From the NCBI RefSeq assembly GCF_006228325.1, contig NZ_CP040231.1, forward strand, positions 1,561,001 to 1,625,000: DNA of 64,000 nt, read 5' to 3'. The notes beneath the pieces were generated by a model that ran no database searches, was not told where the DNA came from, and saw nothing but the letters and a program-made list of their open reading frames with translations. Made by a program: the position numbers and the translations under genes. Of the stretch, positions 8,392-18,149 are shown one piece after another. The stretch is from Streptococcus sp. 1643 (GTDB taxonomy: Bacteria > Bacillota > Bacilli > Lactobacillales > Streptococcaceae). Positions within the stretch are counted from its first letter, which is position 1, and the number at the start of each line of letters is the position of its first letter.

Positions 8392-9228
8392 CTACACTTC
8401 CCCTTCATTTTCACCCAGTGATATAATCTCGTAGTGGTGAAGAGTCCTTTTATCTTCTGGCGGCAATTGCATATAATCCGCTCCGTAAATGGCTGTTAGA
8501 TATTCTTTGTATTTGCAAGGGCAACAAAGTTTAAGATCTTCAAACTGTAATAGAACTGGTTCTCCAAAGTAATCACTCGGTACTATCTCTTTTAATTTGT
8601 AAGCTCCCGTATAATTTCCTGCATAAGCTTCATCAAACGAATATTTTTTTATCGTTTGTAAATATTTTTTCTGAGCCCATGTAAAGGAAATAATCTTCTC
8701 AATATTAACAGCATTCGCAAAAGCAATAATTATCTTTTCAATGAATGGCCGATTTTCTTTTTTCTGATTCACCAAACTATTGAATTGCGAGAGTTGAACC
8801 ATCATCCTTGCGTACAAGTATCTCAAAGAATGAATTTTTTTCTTTAAAACATTAGAGGGCATACCATCCAACGGAAAAATGTCTATCCACAAACTCTCTA
8901 CCAATTCTTCTTTACTATAATTCATGATGATTTTTGTAGAATCATCTCGGATCACAGAGAAAGCTTTTTTATAATTTAATGTATCTTCGTTTAAAAACTT
9001 GTAGTTTTCTGGCAAGACATTTGAAGCTATTTTTTTAAACTTTTCATAATCTTCCCTAGGCATGCCAATATCAATGTCATCATCCCAAGGAATAAAACCT
9101 TGATGACGTACCGCTCCTAACAAGGTCCCACCTAGAGCATAGTAGGTTAGGTTATTTTCTTCGCAAATATTAATAAACTCTTTCAAAATAGATAAAATCT
9201 TATCTTGAATGATTTTGATATCCGACAT
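8392..9228 (-). CDS. LicD-family phosphotransferase in the capsule cluster
   Basis: A 278-residue LicD family protein (nucleotidyltransferase-like fold). Diagnostic sequence is YYALGGTLLGAVRHQGFIPWDDDIDIGMPREDY, read across residues 26-60, with the WDDDID acidic triad as the metal/nucleotide site. LicD proteins transfer phosphocholine, or in other loci other phospho-groups, from a CDP-activated donor to a glycan. Placement within the capsule operon suggests it decorates the repeat unit rather than teichoic acid. The ribosome site is AGGAGGAAAGT. No choline uptake or activation genes (licA/B/C) are in the window, so the substituent is inferred. Confidence 0.88.
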   Translation of the reverse strand: MSDIKIIQDKILSILKEFINICEENNLTYYALGGTLLGAVRHQGFIPWDDDIDIGMPREDYEKFKKIASNVLPENYKFLNEDTLNYKKAFSVIRDDSTKIIMNYSKEELVESLWIDIFPLDGMPSNVLKKKIHSLRYLYARMMVQLSQFNSLVNQKKENRPFIEKIIIAFANAVNIEKIISFTWAQKKYLQTIKKYSFDEAYAGNYTGAYKLKEIVPSDYFGEPVLLQFEDLKLCCPCKYKEYLTAIYGADYMQLPPEDKRTLHHYEIISLGENEGEV

Positions 9229-9313
9229 ACTTTCCTCCTATATAAATCGAAATAAAACCGTCTTTCCAGTCTATGCTCTTTTATGTTCTTGTTAAATACT
9301 TCTTACCATTTCA

Positions 9314-10531
9314 CTATACAATTTTTTCAGACGAACGTCCCCCTAGATCTTCATCGCTTTCATCAGAAAACTGATAATCCGGGTTTATTAAAACACCTAC
9401 CAATATCCAAAAAATATTGTTATGAAGATACAAATTCAAATCATCAACCATAGAGTGAAAACTCATTAATATCAAAATCAGAGCAAGAATCCACTGGCGT
9501 TTCTTAATGACTTTAAGTAGTGTCAAAGATAGAACTGAGACCATTAATCCCAGGATGAGTAGACCAAATCTCTGTAAAATTTGGACGTACAAATTGTCCA
9601 CATACAGATAGGTCTGATAGTTTCTAACACCTTCAACAGTCAGACCATTCCCATTCCAGTAAACTGGTCGTCCAAAAAATCCAAAACCATAGAGATTTAA
9701 AGATTTATTAGCCAAGTATATCCGACCACCTAACATATGATTCACTTTAAAAAGAAGATCATTGATAAAAGAATGACTTGAATTTAGATAGGTAACGGAG
9801 ATCCAAAAACTAATAACTGCATTTACAATAAAGGTTGGTTTAAAAGCTTTAAACACATATCCTAACTTTGAAAATAGTTTCGGAAACCATTTTATTAACA
9901 AACTGCATGTCAGCAATACACAGGAACTATAAAATGTTAAACGAGAATCCGTTTGATCATATACCCAATAAACAGAAAGAGCCAACAGTAACCATTGCCA
10001 GTATTGGATTTTGTTTTGCTTTAAATAAAACACAATAGCAACTATATTCATCAGTAAAATCGAAGGAAATAGAGCATATCTAAAACCTAGGTAGGTCCGC
10101 ACTCGAGGACCAGAAATTTCTACATAGTTCGTTATGATTCCTAATCTTGCGCTTATGATAACAAAAAACAACAGGCACATACTAACGACTAATGAAGTTT
10201 TCGCCACCTTCTTAAAGGGAACATCTCGTAAAGTATAAATAAATAATATACTTACAGGAAGTTCTGAACTGAGAGCTGTTATTTTCCCTACTATAAAATA
10301 AATTAAAATCGTTGCAAACAAACCAATGAGAGCTCTATAATCATATTTTCTCTTAAACGACTCTTTTATAACCAAAAGACAGAGGGAAAAAGCTATCGCT
10401 AATTTATAAACTGTTCCAGGCAGATACCGAGCATAAAAAGTTACATTTAATATCGAAACCGTTAAAAATATCCCTAAAGCAACAAGGGCCAAAAGTTCTG
10501 GTACAGATTTTATTTTTAGTACTAATTTCAT
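9314..10531 (-). CDS. wzy: Wzy-type polysaccharide polymerase
   Basis: A 405-residue, strongly hydrophobic protein with about ten or more predicted membrane segments and one longer external loop around residues 245-305 (HSFINDLLFKVNHMLGGR, then YGFGFFGRPVYWNGNG), the arrangement expected of O-antigen/capsule polymerases. Sequence conservation in this family is very low, so the call rests on topology, size and position between the LicD and DUF4422 genes. It would polymerise flipped repeat units at the outer membrane face. The C-terminal tail is acidic and cytoplasmic (DESDEDLGG). Confidence 0.8.
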   Translation of the reverse strand: MKLVLKIKSVPELLALVALGIFLTVSILNVTFYARYLPGTVYKLAIAFSLCLLVIKESFKRKYDYRALIGLFATILIYFIVGKITALSSELPVSILFIYTLRDVPFKKVAKTSLVVSMCLLFFVIISARLGIITNYVEISGPRVRTYLGFRYALFPSILLMNIVAIVFYLKQNKIQYWQWLLLALSVYWVYDQTDSRLTFYSSCVLLTCSLLIKWFPKLFSKLGYVFKAFKPTFIVNAVISFWISVTYLNSSHSFINDLLFKVNHMLGGRIYLANKSLNLYGFGFFGRPVYWNGNGLTVEGVRNYQTYLYVDNLYVQILQRFGLLILGLMVSVLSLTLLKVIKKRQWILALILILMSFHSMVDDLNLYLHNNIFWILVGVLINPDYQFSDESDEDLGGRSSEKIV

Positions 10532-10550
10532 TCTTATTATTCATCCCTAT

Positions 10551-11345
10551 CTAAAAACTCTGTCCATATTTTTTTCCAAAGAATTTTGCTTGTAAAAAGG
10601 ACTTCCCTTTTTGAATCAAATCAATTTTTTCCATATAAATGAACGGAATCTCTTTTACCCGCAAATCTTGTTTTGCCAACCAAACATTGAACAAGCGTTC
10701 ACTGATACGACCAAATAATCTAGCGTCAAAAGCAGAATAGTCTGTAATGTCCAATCTTCTATAGAGTTCATCGATAATTGGGAACAACCATTCACAATAG
10801 GCTGCTACATTTTCTTTGGACATGATAAACATATTGAACATATAGCCACTACGTTGTTTCATGACCTGATCAAAAGCATCGATATAATCTGGTCTCAACT
10901 CGCTAACAATCTGGCGTGTCACGTCTAAATGATTGGCATCGTGAGTATGTGCATAGTGAGAGTATAGCGTTTCAATATAATATTTCCGTTTTTTAGGAAC
11001 GACAACATCATATTTTGACAGCAAGTTTTTAACTTCTGACTTTGAAAGAATAATATCATCCATACTAGTTGATTCTCTATATGAGTGTCGTTTTGATGTG
11101 AAATATCTACGGTAATGTACCAACCCAAGATAATCACATTCTAAATTTTTCCAAGCCCAATATAATCCTGTTAATTCACAATAATAAGGATTAAGGTGAG
11201 AAATATGGACTCCTTGATTATCTGATTGATAACCTAAATCTTCCTTACCTTCACTACCAACTTGGATAGGGATATACAAGTCCTTATCCTCTGGCATTTG
11301 AAATCGTTTATGTGTTGCAACTATGATTCTATACGTTTTAGACAT
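10551..11345 (-). CDS. DUF4422 family capsular glycosyltransferase
   Basis: A 264-residue protein of the DUF4422 family, seen in many streptococcal capsule clusters. It begins YRIIVATHKRFQMP and has the typical LNPYYCELTGLYWAWKNL and LGLVHYRRYF segments, then FNMFIMSKENVAAYCEWLFP. DUF4422 proteins are regarded as glycosyltransferases that add the second or third sugar; donor and linkage are not evident. It lies 215 bases downstream of the priming transferase gene, separated from it by a long hairpin. Confidence 0.85.
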   Translation of the reverse strand: MSKTYRIIVATHKRFQMPEDKDLYIPIQVGSEGKEDLGYQSDNQGVHISHLNPYYCELTGLYWAWKNLECDYLGLVHYRRYFTSKRHSYRESTSMDDIILSKSEVKNLLSKYDVVVPKKRKYYIETLYSHYAHTHDANHLDVTRQIVSELRPDYIDAFDQVMKQRSGYMFNMFIMSKENVAAYCEWLFPIIDELYRRLDITDYSAFDARLFGRISERLFNVWLAKQDLRVKEIPFIYMEKIDLIQKGKSFLQAKFFGKKYGQSF

Positions 11346-11472
11346 TTCTATATCCTAATTCAATTCCCTTCATCCATAACTAGCTCAACTACCTTTTAAT
11401 CAAAATTGTAATCATTCTCTATTAAAAAATATCCAGCCAAAATAGATTTTCACTAAAACTATCCTGACCCAA

Positions 11473-11524
11473 AAAGATAAAATTGAATACCAAAGATATC
11501 CTTTTTGTATTCAATTTTATCTTT
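11473..11524 (-). terminator. 18-bp perfect hairpin inside the capsule operon
   Basis: AAAGATAAAATTGAATAC (11473-11490) and its exact reverse complement (11507-11524) flank a 16-base loop. On the transcribed strand the stem is followed by a run of five T, so it resembles a rho-independent terminator or attenuator, although it is AT-rich. It lies in the 214-base gap between the priming transferase and the DUF4422 gene, where no gene is visible. It could reduce expression of the downstream sugar genes relative to cpsA-D. Confidence 0.6.
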
Positions 11525-11559
11525 ATATATTTCACTTTATGCCGACTCAGTTTGAATTC

Positions 11560-12195
11560 TCAATGAGCTCCTTCACGGGATAACACTCTTCTAATGGTCA
11601 AAAAGAAGATTTTGATATCTAACCGTAAAGACTGATTTCTAGGATAATATAATTCCATCTCACAACGTTCAGGATAATATACTCCACTCCTACCAGAAAC
11701 TTGCCATATTCCTGTAATCCCAGGACGAACAGACAATAAAATTTCCTGTTCATCCTCGGTATATTCGTCTAGTTCATTTTCAAGAATTGGTCTTGGACCA
11801 ATAAGACTCATATCACCTAGTAGTACATTTATAAACTGTGGAACCTCATCAATACTTGTTTTTCTTATAAAATCTCCAATATTTGTAAGTCGTGGATCCT
11901 CATTTGGTGGCAATTTATAGCTATTCTTTTTATACTTTTCATAAAGTTCCTTATTCGAAATCAGAATTTCTTCTGCGTTCTCGACCATCGACCTAAACTT
12001 AATGATTTTAAATTTTTTCCCTCTGAGACCTGCTCTGCACTGTGTAAAAAATATACTTCCTTTGTAACCTTTCATTTTATAGATTATAAAGATGACCAGA
12101 GAACAGGGTAAAACTATAAATACCGTTCCAAACAAGCCGATAAATACATCCATAGACCTTTTGAAGGCAATATAGATGATCTTGTTTTGTTTCAC
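11560..12195 (-). CDS. Priming undecaprenyl-phosphate sugar-1-phosphate transferase
   Basis: A 211-residue member of the bacterial sugar transferase (PF02397) family. It transfers the first sugar-1-phosphate to undecaprenyl phosphate. It has one N-terminal hydrophobic hairpin (residues about 13-37), then FFTQCRAGLRGKKFKIIKFRSM, NEDPRLTNIGDFIRKTSIDE and GPRPILENE, the core catalytic block. It lacks the multi-span N-terminal region of the 455-residue WchA type, so it is a short WcjG/WciI-like form; the first sugar may therefore not be glucose. It is followed 55 bases upstream by cpsD, the usual place for the priming enzyme. Confidence 0.9.
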   Translation of the reverse strand: MKQNKIIYIAFKRSMDVFIGLFGTVFIVLPCSLVIFIIYKMKGYKGSIFFTQCRAGLRGKKFKIIKFRSMVENAEEILISNKELYEKYKKNSYKLPPNEDPRLTNIGDFIRKTSIDEVPQFINVLLGDMSLIGPRPILENELDEYTEDEQEILLSVRPGITGIWQVSGRSGVYYPERCEMELYYPRNQSLRLDIKIFFLTIRRVLSREGAH

Positions 12196-12250
12196 CTAAA
12201 ACTCCCCCTTGTAATAATCCCCTTAGATAATTCTCCAACTACAAGATTCC

Positions 12251-12934
12251 CTACTTTTTCCCATAGTTTCCATATGCTCCATAGGAGCCATATTTTTCAA
12301 CTGAAGTATTAAATTTATTTAGAACTACTCCTAGAAATGGTTTGCTTGTTTGTTCGAGTTGTTCTTTAGCTTTTTGGACATCACGACGATTTGTTTCACC
12401 AGCAGCAGTTACTAAAACAGAAGCGTCACACTTCTGCGTGATAATCGCTGCATCGATAACAACTCCAATCGGAGCAGTATCTACGACAATGTAGTCAAAG
12501 TACTTGCGTAAGGTGTCAATCATGGTCGCAAAATTTTCACTTTGTAACAAAGCTGTTGGGTTTGGTGATACAGAGCCCGCTTGAATGACAAACAGATTTT
12601 CAACATTGGTTTCACATAAACCTTGTGATAGGTCTGTTGTGCCTGACAAGAACTCTGTTAATCCTGTAATCTTTTCCCGTGATTTAAAGACACCTGACAT
12701 GACTGAATTACGGATATCCGCATCGATCAACAGTGTCTTATAGCCTGCACGCGCGAAAGCCCAAGCAATATTGGTAGAAGTTGTTGATTTCCCTTCTCCT
12801 GGTTTGACAGACGTAATAGAAATCACTTGCAAGTTATTCCCACTCAATTGAATATTGGTACGAAGGGCATTATAGTACTCTTCTGCTTTTCTTGCCTGAT
12901 CCAGTTTTTTATGTGCAATCTCTAACGTTGGCAT
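12251..12934 (-). CDS. cpsD: Capsule regulatory tyrosine kinase CpsD/Wze
   Basis: A 227-residue BY-kinase. It has a Walker A motif SVKPGEGKST (about 43-52), Walker A' LLIDADIR, and Walker B IVVDTAPIGV. The C-terminus carries the autophosphorylated tyrosine cluster as YGSYGAYGNYGKK. It works with the membrane protein CpsC as activator and with the phosphatase CpsB to control capsule chain length and attachment at the septum. The gene follows cpsC at 9 bases in the conserved cpsABCD order. Confidence 0.95.
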   Translation of the reverse strand: MPTLEIAHKKLDQARKAEEYYNALRTNIQLSGNNLQVISITSVKPGEGKSTTSTNIAWAFARAGYKTLLIDADIRNSVMSGVFKSREKITGLTEFLSGTTDLSQGLCETNVENLFVIQAGSVSPNPTALLQSENFATMIDTLRKYFDYIVVDTAPIGVVIDAAIITQKCDASVLVTAAGETNRRDVQKAKEQLEQTSKPFLGVVLNKFNTSVEKYGSYGAYGNYGKK

Positions 12935-12943
12935 TTTTCTCTC

Positions 12944-13636
12944 CTATTTCAATTTATCCAAATTTGGAACTACTCCCAATAGTGCAATTTGCAACACGTC
13001 CTCAATATCTTCTGGACGTTTCACTCGTGTATCCAAAATCTCAACAAGGAGAACTGTGACAACCATCACAACCGCTCCCGCAAGGAATCCAACCATGGTA
13101 TTGCGACGAATATTTGGCGAAGATGGCGATGTTGCTGGGCGTGCTTCTTCAAGCGTTGTCACATCCGAAACCCGAGTGACGCTGATAATCTTTTGAGCCG
13201 CAACCTCTCTCAAAGAGTTGGCGATACGACTAGCTTCCTCAGGTGCACGGTCTGTAACAGAAATCGATACAATACGCGTATCCACTGGAACTGTTACCTT
13301 GATTTTACTAGCTAGACCTTTTGGAGGGAGTTCTAGTTTCAAATCAGTCGCAACCTTCTCTAAAACGTCTTGCGAGAGAATAATTTCACGATAGTCTTTT
13401 ACCAAGTAAGATCCAGCTTGCAAGTCTTGGTTGGTCAAACCTGGCTTATCTCCCTGATTACGATTGACCACATAAATTCGGGTCGTACTCGTAAACTCCG
13501 GCTTCACAATAAAACTACTGTAGGCAAATGCTACTGCTCCTGTCACGAATGCTACTAAAGCAATTAACAATTTTCGTTTCCAAAGGATTTTAAGCAAGTG
13601 AAATACATCGATTTCCATCATATTTTGTTCTTTCAT
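12944..13636 (-). CDS. cpsC: Capsule chain-length regulator CpsC/Wzd
   Basis: A 230-residue Wzz-family membrane adaptor. It has two membrane segments, about 22-42 and 181-202, that bracket an extracellular domain, and a short cytoplasmic C-terminal tail ([15 protein letters not shown]) that activates the CpsD kinase. The ribosome site AGGAG with a 5-base spacer supports this start. It partners with CpsD, encoded 9 bases downstream. Confidence 0.95.
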   Translation of the reverse strand: MKEQNMMEIDVFHLLKILWKRKLLIALVAFVTGAVAFAYSSFIVKPEFTSTTRIYVVNRNQGDKPGLTNQDLQAGSYLVKDYREIILSQDVLEKVATDLKLELPPKGLASKIKVTVPVDTRIVSISVTDRAPEEASRIANSLREVAAQKIISVTRVSDVTTLEEARPATSPSSPNIRRNTMVGFLAGAVVMVVTVLLVEILDTRVKRPEDIEDVLQIALLGVVPNLDKLK

Positions 13637-13644
13637 TTTTTCTC

Positions 13645-14376
13645 CTAAATCAATTGATCCATTATTATTTTTCGGGGATTATCCTTAAAAAGTTCCTTAG
13701 CCTTATCTTCACTGTATTTTTGGGCAATGATATCATAGGCTTCCTCCATATGAGGAGGTCTGTGTTCCAAGTTGTGCATATCACTTGCTATCACGTGAAC
13801 CAGATCTCGTTCCAAGAAATACTGGGCTCTCTTTTTCATAAATTTATAGGTTTCTCCGAAGAGTTTTGGTTTCAAAACATGAGAACTATTAACCTGAGTA
13901 TAACATCCCATATCAATCAGCTCTCGCACGCGCTTTTCATTGTTTTCTAAAGCATCATAGCGTTCAATGTGGGCAATGACGGGTGTAAGGCCTAACATTA
14001 GAATATCACTCAATCCCTTATGCATATCTCGATAGGCTGTATTCATACTAAACTCAATCAAAGCATAGCGGCTATCGTTGAGGGTTGGGATTAATTTCTT
14101 TTCTAACTTCTCAACAACATCCGGAGTATAGTAGATTTCCGCTCCATAGGCAATGATTAAGTCATCCGCAACTTCCTTAGCCATTTCTCGCACCTTTAGA
14201 AAGTTGGTTGCAATTTTTTCTTCAGGAGTTTCAAACATCCCTTTTCGTCTATGCGAAGTGGAAACGATTGTTCTTACTCCTTGACTATAGGCCTCTCTTA
14301 GAAGCTTTTTACTTTCCTCTATCGACTTTGGACCATCATCCACATCGAAAACGATATGCGAATGGATATCTATCAT
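13645..14376 (-). CDS. cpsB: Manganese-dependent tyrosine-protein phosphatase CpsB/Wzh
   Basis: A 243-residue PHP-family phosphatase. Metal-binding motifs are the N-terminal [14 protein letters not shown] (residues 3-16), [16 protein letters not shown] and the C-terminal [14 protein letters not shown]. It dephosphorylates the CpsD tyrosine cluster. It lies between cpsA (1 base upstream) and cpsC in the standard order. Confidence 0.95.
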   Translation of the reverse strand: MIDIHSHIVFDVDDGPKSIEESKKLLREAYSQGVRTIVSTSHRRKGMFETPEEKIATNFLKVREMAKEVADDLIIAYGAEIYYTPDVVEKLEKKLIPTLNDSRYALIEFSMNTAYRDMHKGLSDILMLGLTPVIAHIERYDALENNEKRVRELIDMGCYTQVNSSHVLKPKLFGETYKFMKKRAQYFLERDLVHVIASDMHNLEHRPPHMEEAYDIIAQKYSEDKAKELFKDNPRKIIMDQLI

Positions 14377-14377
14377 G

Positions 14378-15823
14378 CTACTTGCCCTCCATCACATCAT
14401 TGATAGCAGCTTTCGCAGCGGCCAAGCTACTTTCATCAATTTCCATCATGTAGAGGTTACTATCTGGCATAGCGTATGAAGGAAGATCCGTGCGTCCAGT
14501 TCCCTTCAAGTCTTGAGAGTTGACTTTGTAGTTCCCGCCACTCTCCAATTGAGTATTAACCAGATCCATCATAGTTTCCAAAGGCATATTGGTCTGAAGA
14601 GAATCTTGCAATCCCTTGATGATGTTATCGTAGTTCTTCAAAGCCTCAGTTGATGTTAATTTCTGAATCACAGCTACAATAACCTTTTGTTGGTTGCGTC
14701 CACGATCACGATCTCCATCTGCTAAAGAGTAGCGCTCACGAACAAATCCCAGAGCCTGCTCAGAATCTAAGTGGACATTTCCTACTGGATAGTACTTCCC
14801 ATTAGTATGCGCGGTAAATTCTTGATCATTATAAACATCAATCCCTCCTAAAAGGTCAATCAACTTCAAGAAAGAAGTGAAGTTCAAACGGACGTAGTAA
14901 TTGATATCCACACCATATAGGTTTTCCAGGGTATGAATCGACGAGTCCACTCCATAAATCCCAGCGTGGGTCAATTTGTCCTTTTGATTATTTCCCCCAT
15001 CCGCAATCGGAACATAGGAATCTCGAGGCGTTGTAGTCAGAAGGATTTTCTTGGTATCTCGGTTCACAGTCATCAAAATGTTTACATCTGAACGCGAAAC
15101 GGAACTAATCGGACCATAGGTATCAATACCACTCACATAAATATTGAAAGCTTTATTCTTCGATACCTTTGGTGCCGCAACATCCTTGGTTAGTTTTTTT
15201 GTATAGATTTTCTTAATTTTCGAAGCATAATCTGGATACTCTGCTTCGATGATGTTCTCAAAAACACTATTTAAGACAATTGCTTTCGTTTCGCCAGAAA
15301 GCAGACTCTTATAAGCTGCTAGATAAGAAGCACTCTGTTCAACTGTCAAGTCTTTACTCTGTGTCGTTTTAATATCCGCCACCAACTTTTGGATATTATC
15401 ATTATCTGTTTCAGTCGGACCTGTAACACTCTCTAACTGAGTCACATTATTGATTTCACTATCTTTCAAAACGACCACACTCATCGAATACTCTGAGTAG
15501 TTTGAAGTCGCATTGATATGATTGGTAAAACCGACAAACTGTTGCAAAGCATAGAGAGAAACCGAGCTAACTACGATAGCAAGTGTCAAAAAGAAAACCG
15601 TAAACTTCTCGGCTTTTTTATACACTATCAGAAGGATTGCAATTACAGCAGAAATAAAAATAAGAACCGCCGTAAGGATATTGAGGTATCGAAAAGCTAG
15701 GATATTATGTTTAAAAATTAAGAACAGCAAAAAACCACTCAATAATAAATAAATGGTTGCTAAAACCATATTAACATTTCGTTTTACATTCCCTAAACGA
15801 GCTCTCTTCGAACGTCTACTCAT
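14378..15823 (-). CDS. cpsA: LytR-CpsA-Psr family capsule attachment protein CpsA/Wzg
   Basis: A 481-residue membrane protein, first gene of the capsule operon. Three hydrophobic segments lie in the first 110 or so residues, then an accessory domain (about 115-220) and the LCP catalytic domain (about 230-400) with [30 protein letters not shown] and the arginine-rich [23 protein letters not shown] enzymes ligate undecaprenyl-linked polymers such as capsule to peptidoglycan. The start has GGGAG seven bases upstream. Confidence 0.95.
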   Translation of the reverse strand: MSRRSKRARLGNVKRNVNMVLATIYLLLSGFLLFLIFKHNILAFRYLNILTAVLIFISAVIAILLIVYKKAEKFTVFFLTLAIVVSSVSLYALQQFVGFTNHINATSNYSEYSMSVVVLKDSEINNVTQLESVTGPTETDNDNIQKLVADIKTTQSKDLTVEQSASYLAAYKSLLSGETKAIVLNSVFENIIEAEYPDYASKIKKIYTKKLTKDVAAPKVSKNKAFNIYVSGIDTYGPISSVSRSDVNILMTVNRDTKKILLTTTPRDSYVPIADGGNNQKDKLTHAGIYGVDSSIHTLENLYGVDINYYVRLNFTSFLKLIDLLGGIDVYNDQEFTAHTNGKYYPVGNVHLDSEQALGFVRERYSLADGDRDRGRNQQKVIVAVIQKLTSTEALKNYDNIIKGLQDSLQTNMPLETMMDLVNTQLESGGNYKVNSQDLKGTGRTDLPSYAMPDSNLYMMEIDESSLAAAKAAINDVMEGK

Positions 15824-15853
15824 AAATATCTCCCGTACATTATAATCTGAGCT

Positions 15854-15862
15854 ATTATATCA
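15854..15862 (-). promoter_or_regulatory. Capsule operon promoter (extended -10)
   Basis: The minus strand shows TGATATAAT, an extended -10, about 30 bases upstream of the cpsA ATG. A clear -35 is missing, which is common with TGn promoters. The remaining gap up to the aliD terminator holds a 25-bp tandem repeat that may take part in regulation. Confidence 0.65.
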
Positions 15863-15930
15863 CAATTACACAAGAAATACCATACATCTAACTCACAATT
15901 TTTAGCGTTTTCATTCGCTTTTGTTCTCTT

Positions 15931-15980
15931 AAATTACACTAAAATTTGGCCAAATAAATTACACTAAAATTTGACCAAAC
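15931..15980. repeat. Two-copy 25-bp tandem repeat upstream of cpsA
   Basis: Units 15931-15955 and 15956-15980 agree at 23 of 25 positions. Each contains the core TTACACTAAAATTTG, and the first unit includes the palindrome ATTTGGCCAAAT. It lies about 70-125 bases upstream of the capsule -10 box and next to the aliD terminator. Function is unknown: it could be an operator or a residue of a mobile element. Confidence 0.7.
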
Positions 15981-16000
15981 TTACGAATGCGATTCTACAC

Positions 16001-16032
16001 AAAAAGACAAGGCGCTTAGGGGCAACCTTGTC
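16001..16032 (-). terminator. Rho-independent terminator after aliD
   Basis: On the minus strand, GACAAGG and CCTTGTC form a 7-bp stem with a 13-base loop followed by five T, just after the aliD stop. It separates aliD from the capsule operon. Confidence 0.85.
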
Positions 16033-16039
16033 TGTAATC

Positions 16040-18004
16040 TTATTTTACGTGGTTTTCAAACTCTTTCTGGCTCTTTTCGATAGCTTTTTTACTTTCTTCT
16101 TCCCACTTAGCCTTGGCTTCATCAAATTGTTTCTTGGTAACAGGGTCTTTTTGCAATCTCATGTACTTATAATTATTTCCGTCACCCTTGATTCCCACTA
16201 GGGAGTAGGCACGTGTAAACGGAGTTACTTTGGTTACAGAGGCTGTACCACCATTTGACATAGCAGACATGACTAGAGAATTGTCAATCATCCAAGCTTG
16301 AGCTTCAGCGTATTTTTCATAACGCTTAGCGACATCTTTATTCTCAGCATCTGCTTCTTTCAGGAGTTGTGTATAGGTATCAAGCCCCAAACTCTTAATG
16401 AGCTCTTGGTCTTCCTTGGCATCAAGACCAAAAATCTTGAGATAGAAGCCAGTTTCAGCATTGAAGGGGTCTAGATAAGTTGATGGATCCTGGTAATCAC
16501 CAACCCAACCATCAAAGTTTAGGTCGTAGTCACGAGCTGCTGGATTTGGTGCTAGGAAGGCAACATTTCCAAAGTCATCTGTAGAAAGCTGTTGAACGTC
16601 AATGACGATATTGTCAGAACCTAGTACTGTTTCAAGGGTTTGTTTAACCGAGTTCATACCAGAAACCGCATTTTTATTCGTCTGATCAACAGGGACATCC
16701 AAATGGATTGGGAAAGTCACGCCTTGGGCTTCCAATTCCTTTTTAGCTTCCGCAAATTTTGCTTGGGCCTTTTCCTTGTTAAAGTAGGCATCTTGAGCAT
16801 CTGCCAAATTGATACCTGACCACTCAGTTCCGTAGTTCACAAGCTTAGAAGCTGTTACTTCTCCAAAGGTCTTATCTCCCACCTGGACAAATGTTGGAGG
16901 AACTAGAGTATTACGAAGGGTTTTGCTCGCTGCTTCTTCACCGTTAGATTGAGCAGAGTAGGCTGTTCGATCAATACCAAAGTTGATAGCTTGACGGAAA
17001 TTTTTATTTAAGATAGCTGTTTGAGTTGATTTCTTTTGCTGGTCTGAGGTTTTTGCAGTATGGTTATAGGCTTTTCGGTTAACGTTAAAGTTAAAGTACC
17101 AAGATGTCTTATCTTGTAAGCTATAGACGATATTGTCTTGGTATTTTTCTTTTGTCTTAGCATAGTTCGAACTATTTGGATAGACTCCTGCAATCGAGTA
17201 AGCACCACTTTCAAAGTTTCGAATGGTCATCTCCTGATCTGACCCATCAAAGTAAGCTAACTTAACTTTTTCAATGGTTACTTTATCATGATCATAATAG
17301 TGTGGATTCTTCACATATTCGATCGAAGATTTTGATGTGAAATCTTTTAACAGATAGGGACCGTTATAAAGGATACTGTCTGGTGTCAAGGTACCAAAAT
17401 CTTTATCCTTTGATTTCAAGAACTCTTCGTTGACTGGGAAAAGAATACTATTGGTTGTCTTTGAATTCCAATACGGTTCTGGTCGAGTCAAAGTGTACTC
17501 GACTGTGTAATCATCCAAGGCTTTGACACCGACAGTTGAAAAGTCATTGGTCACACCCGTCACATAGTCATTCAATCCCTTGATTGAATTTTGGATCAGA
17601 TCCATGGCTTGCCCCTTATTGTCCGCGGCATATTTGATCCCAGTGACAAAATCCTGAGCTTTGACTGAAGCATATTCCTCACCGTCAGCTGTATACCACT
17701 TGGCATCTTTTCTAAGCTTGTAGGTATAAGTCAAACCATCTGCTGAAACAGACCAATCCTCCGCAAGAGCAGGTACGAGGTTCCCATAGCTGTCATTTTC
17801 TAACAAACCATCTACAAGATTGGTAATAACGGCAGTGTTATCTGCATAATAATCTAGGAGATAGTTAAAAGTTGTTGGATTCGCACTAAATGTTGATGAA
17901 TAAGTGCTAGTATCTGTGTTGGACTGTCCACATGCAGAGAGCAAAATCCCTGTCGCTAAGACAAGACCTGTCCCGATTAGTCTTTTTTTCAGTTTGATCA
18001 TCAT
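16040..18004 (-). CDS. aliD: Oligopeptide-binding lipoprotein AliD (aliB-like ORF 2)
   Basis: A 654-residue SBP_bac_5 lipoprotein with signal peptide and lipobox LLSAC near residue 25. It carries the family features LAEDWSVSADGLTYTYKLRKDAKWYTADGEEY (across 76-107), AQDFVTGIKYAADN and FGIDRTAYSAQSNGEE. It probably binds a peptide for the Ami permease and, by comparison with pneumococcal AliD, may sense peptides from other bacteria. Position after aliC, between dexB and the capsule genes, supports AliD over AliB. Two adjacent ATGs occur; the second, at 18001, is better spaced from GGAG. It has its own promoter and terminator. Confidence 0.88.
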   Translation of the reverse strand: MMIKLKKRLIGTGLVLATGILLSACGQSNTDTSTYSSTFSANPTTFNYLLDYYADNTAVITNLVDGLLENDSYGNLVPALAEDWSVSADGLTYTYKLRKDAKWYTADGEEYASVKAQDFVTGIKYAADNKGQAMDLIQNSIKGLNDYVTGVTNDFSTVGVKALDDYTVEYTLTRPEPYWNSKTTNSILFPVNEEFLKSKDKDFGTLTPDSILYNGPYLLKDFTSKSSIEYVKNPHYYDHDKVTIEKVKLAYFDGSDQEMTIRNFESGAYSIAGVYPNSSNYAKTKEKYQDNIVYSLQDKTSWYFNFNVNRKAYNHTAKTSDQQKKSTQTAILNKNFRQAINFGIDRTAYSAQSNGEEAASKTLRNTLVPPTFVQVGDKTFGEVTASKLVNYGTEWSGINLADAQDAYFNKEKAQAKFAEAKKELEAQGVTFPIHLDVPVDQTNKNAVSGMNSVKQTLETVLGSDNIVIDVQQLSTDDFGNVAFLAPNPAARDYDLNFDGWVGDYQDPSTYLDPFNAETGFYLKIFGLDAKEDQELIKSLGLDTYTQLLKEADAENKDVAKRYEKYAEAQAWMIDNSLVMSAMSNGGTASVTKVTPFTRAYSLVGIKGDGNNYKYMRLQKDPVTKKQFDEAKAKWEEESKKAIEKSQKEFENHVK

Positions 18005-18039
18005 TCACTCCTTTATGTCACTTTTTATAACATAACCAT

Positions 18040-18068
18040 ATTTTATCAAATTTATTCAAAAATGTAAA
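18040..18068 (-). promoter_or_regulatory. aliD promoter
   Basis: TTTACA (18063-18068) and TAAAAT (18040-18045) are separated by 17 bases on the minus strand, upstream of the aliD ribosome site AAAGGAG. Confidence 0.6.
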
Positions 18069-18100
18069 GTTACTACTTTTATGACAACTGGTGTCTCAAA

Positions 18101-18145
18101 ACAAAAAAAGGAAGCACAGTTTCCTGCAACTTCCTTTTCTGTTTA
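18101..18145 (-). terminator. Terminator after aliC
   Basis: On the minus strand AAAAGGAAG and CTTCCTTTT form the stem around a 15-base loop, followed by a T run, directly after the aliC stop. Confidence 0.75.
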
Positions 18146-18149
18146 TAGA

